Part shown: positions 7,012-14,083 of the stretch, piece after piece
How the letters are laid out: each line of letters begins with the position of its first letter
Numbering within the stretch: the stretch's first letter is position 1
From: an uncultured Clostridia bacterium
Lineage (GTDB): Bacteria; Bacillota; Clostridia; TANB77; CAG-508
Assembly: GCA_944388635.1 (NCBI GenBank)
Contig: CALXJN010000040.1
Coordinates: forward strand, 1 to 23,230
Length of the DNA: 23,230 bases
Direction: 5' to 3'
The notes under the pieces: model-generated
Databases searched by the model: none
What the model was told of the DNA's origin: nothing
What the model saw: only the letters and a program-made list of their open reading frames with translations
Made by a program: the position numbers and the translations under genes

Positions 7012-7695
7012 ATGAAAAAGGTTATTATATGCGTTATTTCCATAATTTTATTGGCAATTGGATGTGCTATGTATTTGAAGGCTGTTCAAACACAGACAAT
7101 GGAAACTTTATCGAGATATGGTTCATCTGGTGAAGAGGTAAGACAGATACAAACAAGACTTAAAGAGTGGGGATATTATAAAGGAGATGTGGACGGAATA
7201 TATGGCAGTAGAACTCAGCAAGCTGTAAGAGATTTCCAAAGGGCTAATGGACTTTCTGTCGACGGAATTGCAGGAGAAAAGACACTTGCGGCAATTGGAA
7301 TTTCTTCAAGTGGGAATTCAAGTTCTGGGCAATCTTCAAGTAGCACGTCAGACTTGAATTTATTAAGCCGTCTTGTTTATGGAGAAGCAAGAGGAGAAGA
7401 ATATATAGGACAAGTTGCAGTTGCAGCGGTTGTACTAAATAGAGTTGATAGCCCTAATTTTCCAAATACTGTTGCAGGAGTAATATATCAAAAAGGTGCA
7501 TTTGATGTAGTAAGTGATGGTCAGATAAATTTGTCTCCAAATAAAACAGCAATAAGTGCGGCTCAAGATGCCTTAAATGGTTGGGATCCATCGAATGGGG
7601 CTTTATATTATTATAATCCAGCAACAGCAACAAGCTCATGGATATGGTCAAGAAAAGTAACTCTCACAATTGGAAGACATAGATTTTGTATATAA
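7012..7695 (+). CDS. sleB: SleB-type spore cortex-lytic enzyme / cell wall hydrolase
   Basis: This 227-aa protein has an N-terminal signal or anchor helix (residues about 4-24), a peptidoglycan-binding domain (about 38-93, with VRQIQTRLKEWGYYKGDVDG and FQRANGLSVDGIAGEKT), a Ser/Gly linker, and a Hydrolase_2 domain (about 117-225). The catalytic region reads LVYGEARGEEYIGQVAVAAV, where the glutamate after the YGEAR-GE element is the expected catalytic acid. The end, SSWIWSRKVTLTIGRHRF, matches the SleB terminus. SleB is a lytic transglycosylase that depolymerises muramic-lactam cortex on germination, so the organism is probably a spore former. Its usual partner YpeB is not next to it. A CwlJ-like or vegetative role is possible, but the N-terminal peptidoglycan-binding domain favours SleB. 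Confidence 0.87.
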   Translation: MKKVIICVISIILLAIGCAMYLKAVQTQTMETLSRYGSSGEEVRQIQTRLKEWGYYKGDVDGIYGSRTQQAVRDFQRANGLSVDGIAGEKTLAAIGISSSGNSSSGQSSSSTSDLNLLSRLVYGEARGEEYIGQVAVAAVVLNRVDSPNFPNTVAGVIYQKGAFDVVSDGQINLSPNKTAISAAQDALNGWDPSNGALYYYNPATATSSWIWSRKVTLTIGRHRFCI

Positions 7696-7697
7696 CT

Positions 7698-7732
7698 AAA
7701 AATCCTCTAGGCTAAAGAACTAGAGGATTTTT
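7698..7732 (+). terminator. Rho-independent terminator after sleB
   Basis: AAAAATCCTCTAG at 7698-7710 pairs with CTAGAGGATTTTT at 7720-7732. It is a perfect stem ending in a T-run. Confidence 0.88.
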
Positions 7733-7741
7733 AACAAACTA

Positions 7742-7770
7742 TTGCCAAATAGAAAAATATAGTGTATAAT
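7742..7770 (+). promoter_or_regulatory. Predicted promoter, distal, upstream of rsmD
   Basis: TTGCCA at 7742-7747 and TATAAT at 7765-7770 are separated by 17 bases. It would give a leader of about 110 nt before rsmD, containing a weak ACAGAA/TTCTGT hairpin around 7794-7826. Confidence 0.5.
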
Positions 7771-7833
7771 AAAAAGCCAATATACATAATATTACAGAAC
7801 TATTAAATTTCTATTACAATTCTGTAAATACTA

Positions 7834-7861
7834 TTGACTTATTAAATAAATCTAATAAAAT
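7834..7861 (+). promoter_or_regulatory. Predicted promoter, proximal, upstream of rsmD
   Basis: TTGACT at 7834-7839 and TAAAAT at 7856-7861 are 16 bases apart, about 28 bases before the rsmD start codon. Confidence 0.5.
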
Positions 7862-7889
7862 ATAAAGTGTAATAAAGAGGCGGGGAGTT

Positions 7890-8441
7890 TTGAGAATAAT
7901 TAGTGGAATAGCAAGAGGAACTAAGTTAGAAACATTAGAAGGACTAGACACAAGACCAACTTTAGACAGAGTAAAAGAAGCATTATTTAGTATAATTCAA
8001 AATGAAATTTACGAAGCAAATGTATTAGATCTTTTTTCAGGTTCAGGTGCATTAGCATTAGAGAGTTTAAGCAGGGGAGCTAAAAGTGCCATAAGCTGTG
8101 ATAACTCAAGAAAAGCAATAGAGATTATAAAACAAAATGCAAAAAAAACTCATTTTGAAGATAAACTTAAAATAATTAATAATGATTATAAAAAATGCTT
8201 AGAAATGCTAAAAAACGAAAAATTTGATATAATTTTTTTAGATGCACCATATAAAACAGATTTTGGAATAGATGCAACTAAAATAATAATAGAAAATGAA
8301 ATGCTTTCAAATGAAGGATTAATAATTTTTGAAACAGATAGAAAAGAAGAAGAATATTTAGAGGAACTTCAAAAATATGCAGATATCAAAAAAATAAAAA
8401 AATATGGAAGAGTAACCCTTGTATTCTTATGGAAGGAATGA
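7890..8441 (+). CDS. rsmD: 16S rRNA (guanine(966)-N2)-methyltransferase RsmD
   Basis: RsmD methylates G966 of 16S rRNA using SAM. The N-terminus MRIISGIARGTKL is the standard RsmD start, followed by TRPTLDRVKEALFSII. The SAM site is DLFSGSGALALESLSRGA (about 46-63). The catalytic motif IV reads FLDAPY (about 117-122), where most members have DPPY. Translation starts at a TTG, chosen because it gives the conserved N-terminus and follows AGAGGCGGGGAG. The 183-aa length is normal. It is followed directly by a coiled-coil gene; in many Firmicutes coaD follows rsmD, but not here. Confidence 0.93.
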   Translation: MRIISGIARGTKLETLEGLDTRPTLDRVKEALFSIIQNEIYEANVLDLFSGSGALALESLSRGAKSAISCDNSRKAIEIIKQNAKKTHFEDKLKIINNDYKKCLEMLKNEKFDIIFLDAPYKTDFGIDATKIIIENEMLSNEGLIIFETDRKEEEYLEELQKYADIKKIKKYGRVTLVFLWKE

Positions 8442-8449
8442 AATTATAT

Positions 8450-8887
8450 ATGGAGATATTTACATTACTAGAAACTTTAGAAGAAATAATAGAAAATAGC
8501 AAACATATACCTTTTACAAGTAAAGGTGTTGTTGACAAGGAAGAAATCTTAGATATAATAAAAGAGATAAGAATAAAACTTCCAGAAGAATTGAAACAAG
8601 CCAAATGGGTAAAAGAAGAAAGAACAAGAATATTAATTGAGGCACAAAAAGAAGCTGATGATATAGTAAAAGAAGCTGAAAATAGAATAATAGCAATGAT
8701 AGATGAGCATGAAATAACAAGAAAAGCTTATGAACAAAAAGCAGAAATAATAGAAACAGCAAACGAAATGGCAAGAGAAATCTCAAACGGAACAAAAGAA
8801 CATGCAGATGCATTGCTTGGAAAAATTGAAAGTGTTTTAGAAGATACACTTAAAACTATACAAAATAATAGAAAAGAATTATCATAA
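8450..8887 (+). CDS. Coiled-coil protein resembling ATP-synthase b/E-type stalk subunits, function unknown
   Basis: This 145-aa, almost entirely helical, charged protein has a central stretch typical of stalk-like coiled coils (ILIEAQKEADDIVKEAENRI, residues about 62-81). Similar short proteins follow rsmD/coaD in Clostridia and are often labelled ATPase or V-type ATP synthase subunit H-like; there is no ATP synthase context here. The N-terminus MEIFTLLETLEEIIENSKHIP is taken as the start because it looks like the family start. In-frame ATGs at 8429 and 8438 overlap the rsmD end or the ribosome site GGAAGG (8431-8436). A DivIVA-like envelope or division role is possible but not shown by the sequence. 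Confidence 0.7.
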   Translation: MEIFTLLETLEEIIENSKHIPFTSKGVVDKEEILDIIKEIRIKLPEELKQAKWVKEERTRILIEAQKEADDIVKEAENRIIAMIDEHEITRKAYEQKAEIIETANEMAREISNGTKEHADALLGKIESVLEDTLKTIQNNRKELS

Positions 8888-8901
8888 AATATACATAAAG
8901 G

Positions 8902-8940
8902 GAGCTAAAATGGAGAAATCATTCCATTTTAGCTCTTTTT
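8902..8940 (+). terminator. Rho-independent terminator
   Basis: GAGCTAAAATGG at 8902-8913 pairs perfectly with CCATTTTAGCTC at 8924-8935, followed by five T residues. It ends the rsmD-coiled-coil transcript. Confidence 0.92.
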
Positions 8941-8965
8941 CATGCTTTAACAAAATTGGTAGATT
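8936..8965 (+). repeat. Dispersed ~30-bp repeat, copy 2
   Basis: This 30-nt copy, with CATGCTTTAACAAAATTGG inside, matches 673-703 with one gap and one substitution. As in copy 1, it begins in a terminator T-tract. Confidence 0.6.
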
Positions 8966-8990
8966 CTCCGGTTTAACCTTACATAAGCTA

Positions 8991-9019
8991 TTGCATAATT
9001 TACATAAATATGATATAAT
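8991..9019 (+). promoter_or_regulatory. Predicted promoter of the GC-rich small ORF
   Basis: TTGCAT at 8991-8996 and a perfect TATAAT at 9014-9019 are separated by 17 bases. A TG at 9011-9012 makes it an extended -10. Confidence 0.7.
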
Positions 9020-9061
9020 AAATATTCTCGAAAGACACACCTTTGAAGAAAGGAGACAAGT

Positions 9062-9304
9062 ATGCGGAATACTGTAGTTCTCGCACACTCCTTGAACCGT
9101 TTTACGGTAAAAGGAGAGGACAACTTTTTTCGACTGATTTGCATCCCCGCAAACGAAACGGAGGACGTGAAGAAGGAGTTCGGAGTAAAATGTGCGCAAG
9201 AATTGCTGGGCAAGTCTGTCATGTTGGACGTCATAAAGCACAGAGTTTATTGTGCTGATGCCACGAAAAGTGACGGCGTGGCCTGCCATTATGGCTACGT
9301 ATAA
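9062..9304 (+). CDS. Small protein of unknown function with foreign base composition
   Basis: I do not recognise this 80-aa product. It begins MRNTVVLAHSLNRF and ends DGVACHYGYV, has three Cys in its second half (CAQELLG, VYCADA, ACHYG), and shows no signal peptide or membrane helix. The start is supported by AAAGGAG at 9049-9055, 6 bases before the ATG, and by a good promoter. Its codons are strikingly GC-ending (gac, ctg, ttc, gcc, aag) compared with all neighbours, which suggests recent acquisition. The second codon is CGG. This is the only in-frame CGG in the window that is not at a frameshift, and a +1 shift there would reach a TAG after three codons. A strong hairpin at 9315-9349 follows. 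An overlapping ORF from 9043 lacks a ribosome site and is not preferred. Confidence 0.5.
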   Translation: MRNTVVLAHSLNRFTVKGEDNFFRLICIPANETEDVKKEFGVKCAQELLGKSVMLDVIKHRVYCADATKSDGVACHYGYV

Positions 9305-9314
9305 TATGCTCCGA

Positions 9315-9349
9315 TAGCCGCCCACCCTAAGTTTTGGGGAGGGCGGCTA
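9315..9349 (+). terminator. Strong GC-rich hairpin, possible terminator without U-tract
   Basis: TAGCCGCCC at 9315-9323 pairs perfectly with GGGCGGCTA at 9341-9349, with further inner CCC/GGG pairing. It sits 11 bases after the small ORF but is followed by AGCGTATTT rather than a T-run, so termination is uncertain. Confidence 0.5.
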
Positions 9350-9401
9350 AGCGTATTTAAAATAATATATAAAACATATTTAAAAAACTTAGAAAATATT
9401 A

Positions 9402-9407
9402 TATAAT
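9402..9407 (+). promoter_or_regulatory. Possible -10 element for mfd
   Basis: TATAAT at 9402-9407 lies 24 bases before the GTG start of mfd. The region 17 bases upstream (TTTAAA at 9379-9384) is only a weak -35 match. Confidence 0.4.
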
Positions 9408-9431
9408 ATTAAAATAGATAGAGGTATAAAA

Positions 9432-12400
9432 GTGGAAGAGAATATTAAAAAACTTCTAAATATAGAAGAAATCAAGAAATATTTAGAAATGAAAAAAACT
9501 CCAATAACTATATTGGGGTTAACTGACGTGTCTAAAGCATGTTTAGCAGAAGGAATATATGAAGAAACAAAAAGAAAGTTATTTTTAATTACATATAATG
9601 AACTTCAAGCACAAAAATTATATAAAAATATAAAAAGTATGTATCAAGACGTTATATATATTCCAAAAAAAGATATAGTAACTTATGAATATGATGCACA
9701 AAACATGGATATTCTTTATTCAAGAATAGATGCAATTAAAAAATTATATTGTGAAGAAGCCGAGTTTGTAATTGCAAGTATAGAAACTTTAATGCAAGCC
9801 GTACTTTCTAAAAAGAAATTTGCAAGTAGCATTTTAAAAATAATGGTTGCAAATGAATATGACATTGAAGAAATAAAGCAAAAACTTGTAGATTTAGGAT
9901 ATGAAAGATGTGATTTAGTAGAAGGCAAAGGAACTTTTAGCATAAGAGGAGATATACTAGATATTGCAGTAAACAATAAGCAAGGAATAAGAATCGAATT
10001 CTTTGGAGATGAAGTAGACCAAATTAGATATTTTGATATAGCAAGTCAAAGGTCAACAGAAAATATAAACCAGATTAAAATATATCCATTATCAGAAGAA
10101 ATTGACAAAGAACCAAAAGGAGAGTTGCTTGAATATATATCAGAAAATACATTAGTTATTTTAGATGAAAAAAATAAAATTGAGCTCAGAGCAAACAATA
10201 TTCTAAATGATAATAAACTTGCAATAAAAGATTTATTAGAAAGGAATAAACAAGTACCATACATTTTACAAAATATGTATGATATAAATCATATCTTTAA
10301 TGAGATTGAAGCAAGAGAAATTTTAGAATTAGAAACACAAGATATTACTTCTAACAAAGAAAATGTAATTATACTAGAACATGATAATATTAAAAAAATA
10401 GAAGAAAAATTTCTAGAAAATACAAAACAAGAGAAAAAGGTATATGTTCCAAGAAAAAGACTATCAAAAGATTTTAGAGAAGGAGAAAAAGTATCTTTTA
10501 CAGATTTAAAGATAGGCGATTATGTAGTTCATAAAACAGTTGGAATAGGTCAATATATAGGTGTTAATACAATTAAAGCAGACGGAGTTACAAAAGACTA
10601 TATAAAGATAAAATATAGAGGAGAAGATACATTATATATTCCAACAAATTCATTAGATAATATTAGAAAATATATAGGTGGAGGAGAAAAAACACCAAAA
10701 CTAAATAAACTTGGTTCAAAAGAATGGGAAAATACCAAAAATAAAGTAAAATCAAATTTAAGAGAAGTCGCAAGAAATTTAATTGAACTATACGCAACAA
10801 GACAAAAAGTACAAGGATTTGCGTTTGAAAAGGATACACCATGGCAAAAAGAATTTGAAGATTCATTCCCTTACCAAGAAACAGAGGATCAATTAAGGTG
10901 TATAGAGGAAGTTAAAAAGGATATGGAAAAGCCTAAACCAATGGATAGGCTTTTATGTGGTGATGTCGGATATGGTAAAACAGAAGTTGCGATGAGAGCT
11001 GCTTTTAAAGCGGTAATGAGCGGTAAACAAGTTGCATATCTTGTACCAACAACAATACTTGCAAACCAACAATATGAAACATTTAAAGAAAGAATGGAAA
11101 AGTTTGGAATTAAAGTAGAACTTTTAAATAGATTTAGAACTAAAAAAGAACAAACAGATATTATCAAAAAACTAAAACTTGGGGAAATAGATATAATCGT
11201 TGGTACACATAGATTATTAAGCAAAGATGTAGTGTTTAAAGATTTAGGATTTTTGATTGTTGATGAAGAGCATAGATTTGGAGTAAAAGATAAAGAAAAG
11301 ATAAAAGAAATGAAAACAAATATCGATGTACTTACAATGACAGCAACTCCAATACCAAGGACTCTACATATGTCTATTGTAGGTGTAAGAGATATGTCAG
11401 TAATATACGAACCACCACAAGATAGAAAACCTGTAAGAACTTATGTACTAGAATATGATGAAGAAGTTATAAAAGAAGCAATAACAAAAGAACTAGAAAG
11501 AAATGGGCAAGTATTTTATTTATATAATAAGGTAGAAGGAATAGAAAAAAAGGCAGAACAAGTCTCAAAACTTGTGCCAGAAGCAAAAATCGCTTATGCA
11601 CATGGTCAAATGTCAGGGCAAGAACTTGAAAATATAATGCTTGATTTTATTGAAAAAAGAATAGATGTGATAGTTTGCACAACAATACTAGAATCTGGTA
11701 TTGATATACCAAATGCAAATACAATAATCGTAGAAAACGCTGATAGATTAGGGTTAGCACAGCTATATCAAATAAGAGGAAGAGTAGGAAGGTCTGATAA
11801 AGAGGCTTTTGCTTATATAACATACAGAAGAGATAGACTTTTATCAGAAGTTGCAGATAAACGTTTAAAAGCTATAAAAGATTTTACAGAATTTGGTTCA
11901 GGCTTCAAAATTGCAATGCGTGACTTGGAAATAAGAGGAGCAGGAAGCTTAATTGGAGAAATACAACACGGACATATGGAACAAGTTGGTTATGATATGT
12001 ATTGCAAGCTTTTAGATGAAGTTATGAAAGAGATGAGAGGAGAAAAAGTAGAAGAACCAAAAGATGAAGATGTACAAATAGATATAAATGTATCAAGCTA
12101 TATTCCAGATGATTATATAGAAAGCAGTGATATGAAAATTAGCATATATCAAGATATTGCTTTATGCAAAAATGAAGAAGAAATTATGGATATAACGGAT
12201 GAGATAATAGATAGATTCGGAACAATGCCTAAAGAAGTTGAGGAATTGCTTGAAGTTGCAAGGATAAAAAATATGTGCAAAGAGAAAAATATAAATAAAG
12301 TTATGCAAAAAGGAAGTCAGGTCGTATTTTATTTTGATGAAGCAAAATTTGATCCAAAGATAATTGCAAAATTACTTACAGTGTATAAAACAAATATAAA

Positions 12401-12494
12401 ATTTTCTCCTTCTGCACTTCCATATATAACATATAAAATCGATACAGAGAAATCTATTGTAAAACAAATTAAAGAATTTATTCAAAATGTATAA
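9432..12494 (+). CDS. mfd: Transcription-repair coupling factor Mfd
   Basis: Mfd removes RNA polymerase stalled at DNA lesions and recruits UvrA. Visible in order: an N-terminal UvrB-homology region (about 1-230, with GTFSIRGDILDIA and FFGDEVDQIR), the CarD-like RNA polymerase interaction domain (around 361, GDYVVHKTVGIGQYIG), Walker A GDVGYGKTEVAMRAAF (about 508-523), VDEEHRFG, TMTATPIPRTLHMS, LESGIDIPNANTI, QIRGRVGRSDKEAFAY and a TRCF C-terminal domain (about 880-990). It starts at GTG with GAGGT upstream. At 1020 aa it is shorter than the usual ~1150-1180. The missing part lies between the UvrB-like region and the CarD-like domain, where the poorly conserved D3 domain normally is. No uvr genes are nearby. 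Confidence 0.97.
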   Translation: MEENIKKLLNIEEIKKYLEMKKTPITILGLTDVSKACLAEGIYEETKRKLFLITYNELQAQKLYKNIKSMYQDVIYIPKKDIVTYEYDAQNMDILYSRIDAIKKLYCEEAEFVIASIETLMQAVLSKKKFASSILKIMVANEYDIEEIKQKLVDLGYERCDLVEGKGTFSIRGDILDIAVNNKQGIRIEFFGDEVDQIRYFDIASQRSTENINQIKIYPLSEEIDKEPKGELLEYISENTLVILDEKNKIELRANNILNDNKLAIKDLLERNKQVPYILQNMYDINHIFNEIEAREILELETQDITSNKENVIILEHDNIKKIEEKFLENTKQEKKVYVPRKRLSKDFREGEKVSFTDLKIGDYVVHKTVGIGQYIGVNTIKADGVTKDYIKIKYRGEDTLYIPTNSLDNIRKYIGGGEKTPKLNKLGSKEWENTKNKVKSNLREVARNLIELYATRQKVQGFAFEKDTPWQKEFEDSFPYQETEDQLRCIEEVKKDMEKPKPMDRLLCGDVGYGKTEVAMRAAFKAVMSGKQVAYLVPTTILANQQYETFKERMEKFGIKVELLNRFRTKKEQTDIIKKLKLGEIDIIVGTHRLLSKDVVFKDLGFLIVDEEHRFGVKDKEKIKEMKTNIDVLTMTATPIPRTLHMSIVGVRDMSVIYEPPQDRKPVRTYVLEYDEEVIKEAITKELERNGQVFYLYNKVEGIEKKAEQVSKLVPEAKIAYAHGQMSGQELENIMLDFIEKRIDVIVCTTILESGIDIPNANTIIVENADRLGLAQLYQIRGRVGRSDKEAFAYITYRRDRLLSEVADKRLKAIKDFTEFGSGFKIAMRDLEIRGAGSLIGEIQHGHMEQVGYDMYCKLLDEVMKEMRGEKVEEPKDEDVQIDINVSSYIPDDYIESSDMKISIYQDIALCKNEEEIMDITDEIIDRFGTMPKEVEELLEVARIKNMCKEKNINKVMQKGSQVVFYFDEAKFDPKIIAKLLTVYKTNIKFSPSALPYITYKIDTEKSIVKQIKEFIQNV

Positions 12495-12535
12495 AAGAGT
12501 AGCTAAAGAAGAAAAATAGAATTCGGGAGGAAAAA

Positions 12536-13324
12536 ATGCAAGTAATTACAAGTAAAGATAATGAAATAATAAAAAATATAAGGAAATTAAAAGAGAAAAA
12601 ATATAGAGACAGTGCAGGCGAATATATAGTAGAAGGAGTAAAACTCATAGAAGAAGCAATAGAAGAAGATGTAAAAATCAAAAAAATAGTTGTATGTGAA
12701 GAATGCTTAGAAGGAAAAGAGATAGACCAAAAACTGTTGTATAAAATTGCAAAATATGAGTGCATATATGTTACCGCAAAAGTATTTGGACTATTAACAG
12801 ATGTTGTAAACCCACAAGGAATGTTAGCAGTAATAGAAAAAAGAAGTAGCGAAGATGAAATAAATTATACAGAAGACGTTATAGTGGTATTAGACGGAAT
12901 ACAAGATCCAGGAAATTTAGGAACAATACTTAGAACTGTAGATAGTGTGGGCTTAAGCCAAATAGTTTTATCAAAAACAAGTGTAGATGCATATAATCCA
13001 AAGGTAGTACGTTCAACTATGGGGGCTATATTTAGAGTGAAAATAATTGAAGCTGAGAATTTAGTAGAGACACTTAAAAATATGAAAAAGCATAAATTCA
13101 AAGTAGTTGCAACATCTCTTTCAGGAAGTGAAAGCATTTATAAAATGGACTATAATAAAAAAGTAATTGTAATAGGAAACGAATCAAAAGGAGTTTCAAA
13201 AGAAATTTTAGATGTTTCAGATTCTAAGATTAAAATACCAATGCTTGGTAAAACAGAAAGCTTAAATGCGTCTATCGCAACAGGAGTTATCTTATATGAA
13301 TATGTAAGAAGGAAAGTAAGTTAA
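12536..13324 (+). CDS. TrmH/SpoU family rRNA 2'-O-methyltransferase
   Basis: This 262-aa protein has an N-terminal SpoU substrate-binding domain (about 10-95, with KYRDSAGEYIVEGVKLIEEA) and a SPOUT methyltransferase domain (about 115-258). All three SpoU motifs are visible: VLDGIQDPGNLGTILRT, VIGNESKGVS, and IPMLGKTESLNASIATGVIL. These enzymes transfer methyl from SAM to a ribose 2'-OH using a deep-knot fold. Close relatives are annotated RlmB or YsgA, but the target nucleotide cannot be told from sequence alone, so no symbol is given. A GGGAGG ribosome site lies 6 bases before the ATG. It is 41 bases downstream of mfd and may be co-transcribed with it. Confidence 0.92.
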   Translation: MQVITSKDNEIIKNIRKLKEKKYRDSAGEYIVEGVKLIEEAIEEDVKIKKIVVCEECLEGKEIDQKLLYKIAKYECIYVTAKVFGLLTDVVNPQGMLAVIEKRSSEDEINYTEDVIVVLDGIQDPGNLGTILRTVDSVGLSQIVLSKTSVDAYNPKVVRSTMGAIFRVKIIEAENLVETLKNMKKHKFKVVATSLSGSESIYKMDYNKKVIVIGNESKGVSKEILDVSDSKIKIPMLGKTESLNASIATGVILYEYVRRKVS

Positions 13325-13328
13325 AAGC

Positions 13329-13357
13329 TTGATTTTTAATAATTAGCATTATATAAT
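13329..13357 (+). promoter_or_regulatory. Predicted rnc promoter
   Basis: TTGATT at 13329-13334 and TATAAT at 13352-13357 have a 17-base spacer. The -35 lies just after the stop codon of the SpoU gene. Confidence 0.65.
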
Positions 13358-13394
13358 AAAATAGAATTCAAAATAAGAAGGGAAGTATGGTAAT

Positions 13395-14066
13395 ATGCAT
13401 TATGAAGAGATAGAAAAAAATATTGATTATACATTCAAGAACAAAGAATTACTAAAGACAGCCCTAACTCATACTTCATATGCAAATACACACGGAGTAC
13501 AAAGTAATGAAAAGTTAGAATATCTTGGAGACAGCATACTAGAATTTATCACTAGTAAATACTTATATAATAATTACACTAAATTAAAAGAAGGAGAAAT
13601 GACTAAAGTAAGAGCAACAGTCGTATGTGAAGAGAGTCTATTTCAAGTTGCACGTCGTTTAGGATTTAATGAATTTTTAATTACAGGGAGAGGAGAACAA
13701 TCTCCAAACGGTGTGAAAAATAAAGCTATACTTGCAGATAGTGTAGAAGCTGTAATTGCAGCAATATATTTAGATAGCAATCTAGAAAATGCAGAAAAAT
13801 TTATAATAAAAAATTTAAAAGAAGCAATAGAAATAGAAAGCAAACATGTGGGAGTAAAAGACTATAAAACAGTACTTCAAGAAAAATTACAAGAACATGG
13901 TAATGTTAAAATAGAATATGAAATAATCCTAGAAAAAGGACCAGACCATGACAAATATTTTGAAGCACAAGTATTATGTGATGGCAAAATTTTGGCAAAG
14001 GGAAGCGGAAAAAGCAAAAAACATGCAGAAATGCAAGCCGCAAAATCAGCATTAGAGAACTTATAA
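13395..14066 (+). CDS. rnc: Ribonuclease III
   Basis: RNase III cleaves double-stranded RNA in rRNA maturation and mRNA turnover. The catalytic domain shows LTHTSYAN and the signature NEKLEYLGDSILE (38-50; E42 and D46 as metal ligands), and KAILADSVEAVIAAIYLD supplies the second acidic pair (D115, E118). A double-stranded RNA-binding domain covers about 156-222, with DYKTVLQEKLQEHG and KGSGKSKKHAEMQAAKSALE. The 223-aa length is standard. GGGAAG precedes the ATG at 13395. In most Firmicutes rnc is followed by an Elp3-like radical-SAM gene and smc. The first neighbour is present here in altered form; smc is not. Confidence 0.97.
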   Translation: MHYEEIEKNIDYTFKNKELLKTALTHTSYANTHGVQSNEKLEYLGDSILEFITSKYLYNNYTKLKEGEMTKVRATVVCEESLFQVARRLGFNEFLITGRGEQSPNGVKNKAILADSVEAVIAAIYLDSNLENAEKFIIKNLKEAIEIESKHVGVKDYKTVLQEKLQEHGNVKIEYEIILEKGPDHDKYFEAQVLCDGKILAKGSGKSKKHAEMQAAKSALENL

Positions 14067-14083
14067 AAGTAAGGGAGGCATAT

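Noticed and set aside
9043..9258. Alternative ORF overlapping the 80-codon small gene
   Set aside because: It begins at TTG without a ribosome site and gives a basic, low-complexity product. The 9062 frame has AAAGGAG 6 bases upstream and a more protein-like codon pattern.
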